Source: Simplicispira hankyongi (GTDB taxonomy: Bacteria > Pseudomonadota > Gammaproteobacteria > Burkholderiales > Burkholderiaceae_C). From it: a DNA stretch of 64,000 nt. This document shows, in pieces, positions 57,588-64,000 of the stretch (positions are counted from its first letter, which is position 1; each line of letters begins with the position of its first letter). Where the stretch lies: assembly GCF_003570885.1 (NCBI RefSeq), contig NZ_QXJC01000003.1:186001-250000 (forward strand), written 5' to 3'. The notes below the pieces were generated by a model. It was given only the letters and a program-made list of their open reading frames with translations. It ran no database searches and was not told the DNA's origin. A program made the position numbers and the translations under genes.

Positions 57588-58964
57588 ATGCAATGGTCTC
57601 AATTGAAGAAATTTGCCTTCAGCCTGCCGATTGCGATAGCGGCCACCCTGGCGCTCTTGGCCATCAACGAAATCGGGTTTCGCAGCTCGGTCGCCGCACT
57701 CGAACAGGTGGAACGCACCCAGGCCCTGCGCGATTCGGTCATGCAATTGCTGCAAAGCATGCTGGACGCAGAAACAGGGCACCGGGGCTATCTTCTGACA
57801 GGCGACGAGCGCTACCTGGCACCCTACGACCAGGCGATCTCCACGGTCAATACCAACCTGGACCAATTGCGGATCATGGTGATCGGCTCACAGGCCGATC
57901 TTGCGGAGTTCGCACAACTCTCGCGCCAGGTCTCACGCAAGCTGTCGGAAATGAACCTGAGCCTGCGCCTGCGCCGCGAGGGCAACGAAGATGCCTGGAA
58001 GTTTGTGCTCTCGACCGACGTCGGACTGGAAAACATGGAGGCCATTCGCCAACACGCCAAAGCCCTCATCGATTTCACCACGCTGGCCACGTTGCAGGAC
58101 CGAGGCAAGATTCGCCAGTCGCTGCTGCTCTCGCGCCTGGGAATTTCTGCGGTGAGTGCCATTGGCCTGCTGGCGTTTGCCATGTATTTGCGCCAGACCA
58201 CGGCGCTGCAAAAGGCGACGGAACGCGAACAGGTGTTGCTGGAAGCCGAGCGTGCACGGCTCGAAGGATTGGTACGCGCGCGCACCGAAACGCTCTCCGA
58301 GCTCGCCAGGCACTTGCAGGTCGTGCGCGAGGAAGAGCGCGGGCACCTTGCGCGCGAACTCCACGATGAACTTGGCGCACTCCTGACAGCGGCAAAACTC
58401 GACGTGGCACGCCTCAAGTCCCGCACGGCGACCGCGGGCCCCGAAGTGGCAGAACGGCTCCAGCATTTGACCGACACCCTGAATGGGGTGATTGCCCTCA
58501 AGCGCCGCATCATCGAAGACCTGCGCCCTTCCTCGCTCTCGAACCTGGGCTTGACGGCGGCGCTCGAAATTCTCACGCGTGAATTCGCCGAGCGTGCCAA
58601 CCTTGATGTGCAAATCAACGTGGAGCCGGTCACGCTGCCCGATGCAACGAATCTCACGATCTACCGCATGGTCCAGGAATCGCTCAACAACATTGCCAAG
58701 TACGCCCGTGCACAGCATGTGCTGGTCACGGTGCACAACCACCCCGCGCACATCGCCGTACAGATTCGCGACGACGGCATTGGCTTTGCGGAGGAAAACG
58801 TCCGGCGCAACGCCCATGGCCTCCTGGGCATGCGCCACCGGGTCGAAGCGGCAGGCGGGCGGTTGACCATTACCTCGTCGCCGGACACAGGGACACTGGT
58901 TTCTGCAGTGATTCCCATTGTCCCTACGGCCCCTGCGGCCCCTGCGCTGGCCACAGCCATCTGA
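57588..58964 (+). CDS. Sensor histidine kinase, HisKA_3 type with CHASE3-like sensor
   Basis: A 458-residue kinase. Two membrane segments (about 9-30 and 190-210) bracket a periplasmic four-helix sensor resembling CHASE3 (DAETGHRGYLLTGDERYLAP, about 60-80). A coiled-coil linker leads to the phosphoacceptor helix HLARELHDELGALLTAAKLD (His about 266) and an ATPase domain with QESLNNIAKYA and DDGIGFAEENV. ATG 57588 with AGGA eight bases before it is preferred to GTG 57561. NarL-type regulators are the typical partners, consistent with the divergent gene. Confidence 0.92.
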   Translation: MQWSQLKKFAFSLPIAIAATLALLAINEIGFRSSVAALEQVERTQALRDSVMQLLQSMLDAETGHRGYLLTGDERYLAPYDQAISTVNTNLDQLRIMVIGSQADLAEFAQLSRQVSRKLSEMNLSLRLRREGNEDAWKFVLSTDVGLENMEAIRQHAKALIDFTTLATLQDRGKIRQSLLLSRLGISAVSAIGLLAFAMYLRQTTALQKATEREQVLLEAERARLEGLVRARTETLSELARHLQVVREEERGHLARELHDELGALLTAAKLDVARLKSRTATAGPEVAERLQHLTDTLNGVIALKRRIIEDLRPSSLSNLGLTAALEILTREFAERANLDVQINVEPVTLPDATNLTIYRMVQESLNNIAKYARAQHVLVTVHNHPAHIAVQIRDDGIGFAEENVRRNAHGLLGMRHRVEAAGGRLTITSSPDTGTLVSAVIPIVPTAPAAPALATAI

Positions 58965-59015
58965 GCTGCGGCGCCACCCCGGCGGCTTCACATCCTGCGG
59001 CAGCCGTGCGATTTT

Positions 59016-59033
59016 TGTAGGCCTATGCCTACA
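59016..59033. promoter_or_regulatory. GTAGG-N6-CCTAC inverted repeat upstream of the stress genes
   Basis: TGTAGG (59016-59021), spacer CCTATG, CCTACA (59028-59033), extended inward by a C-G pair. It lies about 150 bases upstream of the DUF1328 gene. A second symmetrical motif GTTGAA-ACC-TTCAAC is at 59120-59134. Confidence 0.6.
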
Positions 59034-59180
59034 CAACCACCCCCCTGCAAACTGACGGTGCGTGGCGACCGCACCTTGCAGCCCGCTGGTGGCAGCACGC
59101 TTAGAGTACCGACAACTGTGTTGAAACCTTCAACGCACACCCGCTCAATCGCACCGCGACACTGAAACAGGAGCTAAAAA

Positions 59181-59345
59181 ATGCTGCACTACGCCGTTGT
59201 CTTTCTTGTCATTGCGCTCATCGCCGCCTTGTTCGGCTTTGGTGGCATCGCTGCCGGCGCTGTGGGCATTGCCAAGATATTGTTCTTCATCTTTGTCGTA
59301 CTCGCAGTGCTCACGTTCGTGGCAAGCTTGTTTCGGCGCGGATAA
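59181..59345 (+). CDS. DUF1328 (YtjA-like) small membrane protein, 54 aa
   Basis: A 54-residue hydrophobic protein, [20 protein letters not shown] at the start, with two membrane segments separated by a Gly/Ala turn and a basic end FRRG. This matches the DUF1328 family of small inner-membrane proteins, often linked to stress regulons. CAGGAG lies seven bases before ATG 59181. It is followed by a helical membrane-anchored protein gene 45 bases downstream. Confidence 0.92.
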   Translation: MLHYAVVFLVIALIAALFGFGGIAAGAVGIAKILFFIFVVLAVLTFVASLFRRG

Positions 59346-59390
59346 CGGTATTTCGCCCTACTCCAGCGCCACCCCCTATAGGAAACCGAC

Positions 59391-59801
59391 ATGAACCCGC
59401 AACAGGTCACCGAAAAAATCAACCAGGCCACGGATCGCACGGCTGACGCCCTACGCAACACCGCAGACGCCACCTTGCAGAGCGCACAGCACGCCGTGAA
59501 CGCAACGCGCAATGCAGCAAACACCCAGTTGGACCGGGCTGCGGCCGCCGTGGACTCCATGCGGGACGACATCGACCCCACGATCAACGAGCTTGCCGCC
59601 AAGGCCCAGGCCCTGGCAGAACGCAGCATCAACTACTGCGCGCACACCAGCGAGCGCCTGCGCCAGCAGGTAGACCACTACAGCCAGGCGACCACGCGCT
59701 ACGTGGTGGGCCAACCTGCCAAATCCATGCTGATTGCCTTCGGCAGCGGCGCGGCGCTTGCCACGCTGCTCATTCTCGCCACGCGCGGCCGACGCGACTG
59801 A
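59391..59801 (+). CDS. Membrane-anchored helical protein (ElaB/DUF883-like)
   Basis: A 136-residue protein with a long amphipathic, Ala/Gln/Asn-rich helical N-terminal part (repeats such as TADALRNTADATLQ) and a single C-terminal membrane helix (MLIAFGSGAALATLLILA) followed by RGRRD. The layout resembles ElaB/YqjD-type stationary-phase proteins, which have a similar tail anchor. TAGGAAA precedes the start. Likely co-transcribed with the DUF1328 gene. Confidence 0.75.
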   Translation: MNPQQVTEKINQATDRTADALRNTADATLQSAQHAVNATRNAANTQLDRAAAAVDSMRDDIDPTINELAAKAQALAERSINYCAHTSERLRQQVDHYSQATTRYVVGQPAKSMLIAFGSGAALATLLILATRGRRD

Positions 59802-59865
59802 CAGCCCACAACCGCCGCGGCCAAGTCCGACTTGCCCGCCCCATGACCAGCCAAGAAGGGACCCC

Positions 59866-60408
59866 ATGAGCAAGAAGACCAACAGCACCACCTTGGAACT
59901 CGACCACACCGCCTTGCGCGCCGCCGCTACCCAGGAGCTTGACCGCGGCGCAGTGACGCCCGCTTCAAGCCCGTACCGCGAATCCATCGTCAAATTGCTC
60001 AACGGTGCGCTGGCGACCGAGCTGGTCTGTGTGCTGCGCTACAAGCGCCACCATTTCACCGCCCATGGCCTGGCATCGCCCGCCATTGCCGACGAATTGC
60101 TGGTGCATGCCGATGAAGAATCCGGCCACGCGGACCTGCTCGCCCGGCGCATCGTGCAGCTGGGTGGCGAACCCGACTTCTCGCCCAAGGGCATTGAGGA
60201 GCGCAGCCATGCCGACTACGACGATTCCACCGATCTGAAAACCATGCTGCGCGCCGACCTGGTGGCCGAGCGCATTGCCGTCGAGGCTTACCGCCAGATG
60301 ATCAACCTGATCGGCGACAAAGACCCCACCACGCGGCGCATGCTCGAAGAAATCCTCAGCGACGAGGAAGAGCACGCCGACGAAATCCGCGATTGGCTCG
60401 ACCAGTAA
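59866..60408 (+). CDS. Ferritin-like (bacterioferritin-family) protein
   Basis: A 180-residue four-helix protein with diiron-type ligands: E in ALATELVCVLRYKRHH (about 48), EESGH in ADEESGHADLLARRI (about 83), E in ERIAVEAYRQMI (about 130) and EEEHADEIRDW (about 168). The N-terminal 30 residues are an extension. Family members store iron or protect against oxidative stress; the actual activity is not known. ATG 59866 follows AAGAAGGGA. Fits with the neighbouring stress-type genes. Confidence 0.88.
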   Translation: MSKKTNSTTLELDHTALRAAATQELDRGAVTPASSPYRESIVKLLNGALATELVCVLRYKRHHFTAHGLASPAIADELLVHADEESGHADLLARRIVQLGGEPDFSPKGIEERSHADYDDSTDLKTMLRADLVAERIAVEAYRQMINLIGDKDPTTRRMLEEILSDEEEHADEIRDWLDQ

Positions 60409-60529
60409 GCCCTCGCTTTTCCCTTCTCCCTTTCCCCCCACAGTCGGTCCGATCCGGGAGGTGCAACAGATCGACCGGCTGCATGTTTCCCAGCACCAGT
60501 GTTCCCCCACCAACTTCCAAGGAAAAACC

Positions 60530-60844
60530 ATGAAATACGCACGCGCCCTCGCCTTTGCCGCCATTGCCGGCATCACCGTCCTCTCCACCGGCTGCTCGGT
60601 GGCGCGCCACCAGCAAACGGTTGGCTCCTACGTGGACGACGCCGGCATCACCACGGCCGTGAAGGCCAAGATGGCGGAAGACAAGTCTGTCTCGGCCACC
60701 TCCATCAGCGTGGAAACGCTGAACGGCACGGTGCAGCTCTCGGGCTTTGCCAAGTCGCAACATGAGAAAGACACTGCAGCCGAAATCGCCCGCACCACCA
60801 AGAACGTGCGCGACGTGCGCAACAACATCGTGGTTCGTCCGTAA
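60530..60844 (+). CDS. BON-domain lipoprotein
   Basis: A 104-residue outer-membrane or periplasmic lipoprotein with signal peptide and lipobox VLSTGC (about residue 23) and one BON domain (ITTAVKAKMAEDKSVSATSI, GTVQLSGFAKSQ). BON domains bind phospholipid membranes and occur in osmotic shock proteins such as OsmY. AAGGAAA precedes ATG 60530. Followed by a series of terminator hairpins. Confidence 0.92.
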   Translation: MKYARALAFAAIAGITVLSTGCSVARHQQTVGSYVDDAGITTAVKAKMAEDKSVSATSISVETLNGTVQLSGFAKSQHEKDTAAEIARTTKNVRDVRNNIVVRP

Positions 60845-60863
60845 TTTTTTCGGATCAGAATCC

Positions 60864-60945
60864 AAAACCCGCTTCGGCGGGTTTTTTTACGTCTGCCCGT
60901 TTCGGTAGGTTTTTTGCGTTTGCCCGCTTCGGCAGGTTTTTTTAC
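60864..60945 (+). terminator. Tandem terminator array, one strong and two degenerate copies
   Basis: AACCCGC-TTCG-GCGGGTT with T7 (60866-60888) is a strong terminator. Two related units follow: CCCGT-TTCG-GTAGG with T6 (60897-60915) and CCCGC-TTCG-GCAGG with T7 (60924-60943). The repeated spacing suggests duplication of the hairpin. They separate the BON gene from convergent coaD. Confidence 0.8.
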
Positions 60946-61454
60946 GCAAGGTTCGGCGACGTCTGATCTCGCTTCTTTTGCATCAGGCGCGCCAGCACGC
61001 CGGGCGAGACGAACTTTTCGACCTCGCCGCCCAGCAGCGCAATCTCGCGCACGAAGGTACTGCTGATGAACTGGAACTTGTCGCCCGGTGTGAGGAACAC
61101 CGTTTCGACCTCGGGCATCAGCGCCCGGTTCATGCCGGCGAGCTGGAACTCGTAATCAAAATCGGTCACGGCGCGCAGGCCGCGCACCATGGCCTTGCCG
61201 CCGTTGTTCACGACAAAGTCGCGCACCAAGCCGTCGAAGCTCGCCACGCTCACCTGCGGATAGGGTGCCACGGCCTCACGCACCATGGCCAGGCGGTCTT
61301 CCAGGCTGAACAGCGTTTTTTTGTGGTGGCCGGCCGCCACCGCCACAATCACCGTGCCAAAGAGCTGCGTCGCCCGGTACACGATGTCTTCATGGCCGAG
61401 CGTGATGGGGTCAAAGGTGCCTGGGTAAACGGCGATGACGTTTTTCTGGGTCAT
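60942..61454 (-). CDS. coaD: Phosphopantetheine adenylyltransferase
   Basis: A 170-residue enzyme of coenzyme A synthesis. The nucleotidyltransferase motif is YPGTFDPITLGHEDIVYRA (residues 9-27) and the second signature ISSTFVREIALLGG (about 128). MRGLRAVTDFDYEFQLAGMN is the pantetheine-binding part. It is downstream of rsmD on the same strand, the arrangement seen in many bacteria. A 131-base gap between them includes palindromic element 10. Confidence 0.97.
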   Translation of the reverse strand: MTQKNVIAVYPGTFDPITLGHEDIVYRATQLFGTVIVAVAAGHHKKTLFSLEDRLAMVREAVAPYPQVSVASFDGLVRDFVVNNGGKAMVRGLRAVTDFDYEFQLAGMNRALMPEVETVFLTPGDKFQFISSTFVREIALLGGEVEKFVSPGVLARLMQKKRDQTSPNLA

Positions 61455-61541
61455 GGGCTTCTTTCAGCGGCTGCGCACCGCAGCCTGCGTGCGACACACC
61501 ATTATGGACGCCAAGCGGCGACCGGATGCAGCGTCGAATTT

Positions 61542-61601
61542 CAAGCAAAATTAGGCTGTAGCGCTTATTCTATAAGCGCAAGCAGCTATATTTTTCGGAG
61601 C
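61542..61601 (-). repeat. Palindromic element copy 10 (3' end of rsmD)
   Basis: CAAGCAAAATTAGGCTG starts the element, with TAGCGCTTATTC and TATAAGCGCAAGCAGCTAT arms. The rsmD stop TAG (61588-61586) is in the AGCTAT arm, as in lysR copy 4. Confidence 0.85.
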
Positions 61602-62182
61602 AAATGCGCATGCACCGCGCCGGCACGCAAGTGGCGGTGAACCGCAAGGCCCAGGTCCGCCAGGGTTTCGTCGCTCCAGCGCTCGGGGGCTTCCAGGTAA
61701 ATGAACCCCTGCGGCGCCAGCGCGGCAACCGCCGCGCGCAAGGCCGGCTCGAAGAGCGCGCTGCCAAAAGGCGGGTCGAGGAAGACCGCATCCAGACTGG
61801 CCGGCGCGCTCTGGCGCAGCGCAGACACGCCGTCGCCGCGCTGCACGCGCACGGCACCCGCTTGCAGGCGCTGCTGCCAGGCGTGCAACTGCGCCACCAG
61901 CGCCGGCTCACTTTCCACCAACTGGACCGAGGCCGCACCGCGCGAGGCGGCCTCAAAGCCGAGCGCGCCAGTGCCGGCAAACGCATCCAGACAGCGCCAG
62001 CCGCCCAGATCCTGGCCCAGCCAGTTGAACAACGTCTCGCGCACGCGGTCGGGCGTGGGGCGCAGGCCTTCGAGTTTTGCCACCGGCAAACGCGTGCGCT
62101 TCCATTGGCCACCAATGATGCGCACTTCACCCGGCGCTGCGGCGGGCTTGGCGCGCACGGCGCCCGGTGCGGGGCGCTTCAA
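61586..62182 (-). CDS. rsmD: 16S rRNA (guanine966-N2)-methyltransferase RsmD
   Basis: A 198-residue SAM-dependent rRNA methyltransferase. It has VRIIGGQWKRTRLPV at the start, the SAM-binding LDAFAGTGALGFEAASRGA (about residue 62) and the catalytic motif VFLDPPFGS (about 135). The C-terminus ends at a TAG inside palindromic element 10. Its ATG overlaps the stop of the upstream M16 peptidase gene (ATGA). Confidence 0.95.
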   Translation of the reverse strand: MKRPAPGAVRAKPAAAPGEVRIIGGQWKRTRLPVAKLEGLRPTPDRVRETLFNWLGQDLGGWRCLDAFAGTGALGFEAASRGAASVQLVESEPALVAQLHAWQQRLQAGAVRVQRGDGVSALRQSAPASLDAVFLDPPFGSALFEPALRAAVAALAPQGFIYLEAPERWSDETLADLGLAVHRHLRAGAVHAHLLRKI

Positions 62183-63525
62183 GGCTGCGCCCCCAGCACC
62201 ACGGTGACCATGCGATCGGGCTGGAGCTTGCGCGCCATGGCGGCGCGCACGTCGGCCACGGTGAGTGCGGCCACGCGGTCGGTCCAGCCGTCGAGGTAGT
62301 CGAGCGGCAAGCCATTGGTGGCAATGTTCACCACGTTGCCCAGGAGCTTGCGGTTGCTGTCGATGCGCAGGGCAAAGCCGCCAATCAGGTTGTCCTTGGC
62401 GGCTTTGAGCTCGGCCTCGGTGGGGCCCTCGGCGACGAAACGCTCAAGCACCGCGCGCGACACCTTGAGCGCTTCGGCCGCCTGGTCGGGGCGCGTCTGC
62501 AGGCTCACGACAAAGGCGCCGGCGTTCAAGCCCGGCGCAAACTGGCTGGAGACGCTGTAGCTCAGGCCGCGCTTTTCACGCACCTGCTCCGTCAGGCGCG
62601 ACGTGAAGCCCCCGCCTCCCAGAATGTGGTTGCCCACCAGCAGCGCGAGAAAATCCGGGTCGCTGCGCTTGAAGCCAGGCTGGCCGATGAGCACATAGGC
62701 CTGTGCCGACTGGAAGGGAATGTTGATTTCCTCGGCCTTTGCAAGCGGCTGCACCGCCGGCACGGCAGGCAGCGCAGCGCAGGGCGCACCGCTGGGCAGG
62801 TGGGCCAGCAAGGTGCCCACCAGCGTCTGCGCTTGCGGGCGCGAGACCGCGCCGACGATGGACACCTTGGCGCGGCAGGCCTGCAGGCTGCGCTCGGCAT
62901 AGGCGCGCAGGTCGGCCACTTCGATCTTAGAGACGGTCTCTGCCGTCACCTGCTGGCCATAGGGATGCGTGCCATACACCGCCTTGGCAAACGCCTTGCC
63001 CGCCACGGTGCCAGGGCGGGTGTCGGATTCGCGGATCGCCGCACTCCAGCGCGAGCGTTCGCGCTGCCAGACGTCTTCAGGCCAGGCAGGCTGGCCGATC
63101 TGGCGCGAGGCAAGCTCTGCGGCGCGCGCCAGCAGGGGTGCGTCGGTCAGGGAACGCAGCGAAAAGCTGAAGGCGTCTCTATCGGCCCCGGCGCCAAACG
63201 AGGCACCGAGGTCTGCCCAGGCCTCGCCGAGCGCGTTTTCGTCAATCGCCGGGGCATCGCCCGCAGCGCGTACACCCTTGGTGACCATGTCGGCCGCAGC
63301 GCTGGCGAGGCCCGCCTGCGCCGCCGGGTCGCGCCGGCTGCCGGCGTCGAAATCGACCTGCACGTCCACCATGGGCAGCGCCGGGCTTTGCACCAGCCAG
63401 ACCTGCGCACCGCTGGGCTCGACCCAATGCTCGATCGGCAGCAAAGCCCAGGCAGATTGAGAGTAAAAAACCACTCCAGCGCTTATTGCACAAGCGCGAG
63501 CAGCTATTTTTTTAATAGCGTTCAT
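62179..63525 (-). CDS. M16-family peptidase subunit without the zinc-binding motif
   Basis: A 448-residue protein of the pitrilysin/mitochondrial-processing-peptidase family with a signal peptide (about residues 1-27). The segment that should hold HxxEH reads GLASAAADMVTKGV, so it cannot bind catalytic zinc and is probably the non-catalytic partner. A Gly-rich loop GGGGFTSRLTEQVREKRGLS (about 310) is retained. ATG 63525 has AGGA eight bases before it; 63534 is the alternative. Most of the signal peptide lies in palindromic element 11. It is downstream of a second M16 gene. Confidence 0.92.
   Translation of the reverse strand: MNAIKKIAARACAISAGVVFYSQSAWALLPIEHWVEPSGAQVWLVQSPALPMVDVQVDFDAGSRRDPAAQAGLASAAADMVTKGVRAAGDAPAIDENALGEAWADLGASFGAGADRDAFSFSLRSLTDAPLLARAAELASRQIGQPAWPEDVWQRERSRWSAAIRESDTRPGTVAGKAFAKAVYGTHPYGQQVTAETVSKIEVADLRAYAERSLQACRAKVSIVGAVSRPQAQTLVGTLLAHLPSGAPCAALPAVPAVQPLAKAEEINIPFQSAQAYVLIGQPGFKRSDPDFLALLVGNHILGGGGFTSRLTEQVREKRGLSYSVSSQFAPGLNAGAFVVSLQTRPDQAAEALKVSRAVLERFVAEGPTEAELKAAKDNLIGGFALRIDSNRKLLGNVVNIATNGLPLDYLDGWTDRVAALTVADVRAAMARKLQPDRMVTVVLGAQP
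63461..63519 (-). repeat. Palindromic element copy 11, coding for a signal peptide
   Basis: Read on the minus strand: GCTATTAAAAAAATAGCTGC, then TCGCGCTTGT and CAATAAGCGCTGGAGTGG, then TTTTTTACTC. It begins two codons after the M16 start codon and runs almost to the cleavage region, encoding AIKKIAARACAISAGVVFYS. Confidence 0.85.
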
Positions 63526-63561
63526 GGAAACCATCCTGAAAATGCGGGTAGCGGCGTGGGC

Positions 63562-64000
63562 TTAGCGAATGGCGCCGCCGGCGTCGCCCGCTGGGCGCTT
63601 GCGCGTTCCGGGTGCCACCGGCTGGGGCAGCAGCGTCGCCACCGTCAGCTGGTCGTCCCCAAAGTAGCGCTGCGCCACGCTTTGCACCTCGCTGGGCTGT
63701 ACGCCGCGCAGCAGGGTCAGCAGCCGGTCTTCCGCATCGAGCGGCAGGCCTTGCACCCAGTTGCTGCCCAACTCGCTGGCCTGGTTTTGCAGCGAGTCAC
63801 GGTCGTACACGCGGCTGGCAATCCATTGGGTCTTGACGCGGGTGAGTTCCGCCTCGCTCACACCCTCCTTGGCCACGCGTGCAACCTCCGCACGCAGCGC
63901 GGCTTCGACTTGCGCGGCCGTCTTGCCAGTGGCCGGCACGCCGGAGAGGTAGAACTGCGACGGCCCCCGGCCAAACACCGAGGCACCGCTGTTGGCGCTA
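63562..64000 (-). CDS. M16-family peptidase, N-terminal part outside the window
   Basis: The last 145 residues of a second M16 protein: VFGRGPSQFYLSGVPATGKT, then a helical region (AEVARVAKEGVSEAELTRVKT) and WVQGLPLDAEDRLLTLLRGV typical of the C-terminal domain of these peptidases. By analogy with paired M16 genes it should be the catalytic subunit with HxxEH, but that part lies beyond the edge. Its stop is 36 bases upstream of the next gene's start. Confidence 0.88.
   Translation of the reverse strand, partial: SANSGASVFGRGPSQFYLSGVPATGKTAAQVEAALRAEVARVAKEGVSEAELTRVKTQWIASRVYDRDSLQNQASELGSNWVQGLPLDAEDRLLTLLRGVQPSEVQSVAQRYFGDDQLTVATLLPQPVAPGTRKRPAGDAGGAIR

Overview
The window is a dense, high-GC bacterial chromosome segment with about 58 protein genes. 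I found no rRNA, tRNA, CRISPR array, prophage or intact transposase. Gene content points to Burkholderiales, most likely Comamonadaceae (Acidovorax/Simplicispira/Alicycliphilus-like): PuuD-type urate oxidase, a UraD-AllC fusion, a TtgABC-like efflux operon, a BMP-family purine transporter, and many copies of a short AT-rich palindromic element that I recall from Comamonadaceae intergenic regions. The family assignment is inference from these traits.

Layout. 1-4.4 kb: small unknown proteins, a chemoreceptor with a C-terminal Cache domain, and a GT39-like glycosyltransferase whose tail runs into moaD. 4.3-10.5 kb (minus strand): alaA-hom-thrC (alanine/threonine biosynthesis) followed by mobB-moeA-moaD (molybdenum cofactor). 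10.5-15 kb: an Mth938-like protein, bcp, a PIN-PhoH ATPase and dnaB. 15.1-26.3 kb: first half of a purine-catabolism locus: adenine deaminase, a four-gene BMP-type ABC importer, a LysR regulator and xdhAB. 26.3-36.2 kb: an unrelated block of a diguanylate cyclase, a Crp/Fnr regulator with its own FNR-like box, and an OMF-RND-MFP efflux operon with a divergent TetR repressor and a TtgR/AcrR-type operator. 36.2-48.1 kb: second half of the purine locus: puuD, xdhC, uraH, a GntR regulator, puuE, the uraD-allC fusion, an M20 hydrolase, a lipoprotein gamma-glutamyltransferase and a xanthine/urate-type permease. 48.2-56.3 kb: maeB, gpsA, secB, grxC, rhodanese, gpmA, ctpA and moeB/thiF. 56.3-60.9 kb: a two-component system next to a small envelope/stress gene cluster (DUF1328, a membrane-anchored helical protein, a ferritin-like protein, a BON lipoprotein). 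60.9-64 kb: coaD, rsmD and a pair of M16 peptidase genes.

How it fits together. The purine genes describe a near-complete route: adenine to hypoxanthine (deaminase), to xanthine and urate (XdhAB, matured by XdhC and molybdenum cofactor), to 5-hydroxyisourate (PuuD), OHCU (UraH), allantoin (UraD), allantoate (PuuE) and ureidoglycine (AllC). Two importers feed it. A perfect 16-bp palindrome between uraH and gntR, with a related site before the permease gene and a weaker one before puuD, suggests a GntR-controlled regulon.

Best non-gene signals: (1) eleven near-complete copies and one partial copy of a roughly 60-bp palindromic element that repeatedly overlaps stop codons, supplies a start region, lies in frame inside xdhA and gpsA, and encodes most of the signal peptide of an M16 peptidase; (2) a 161-bp MITE with 18-bp terminal inverted repeats and CTAA target duplications, inserted at the end of one such element; (3) two GTAGG-N6-CCTAC inverted repeats flanking the two-component system, proposed as its operator.
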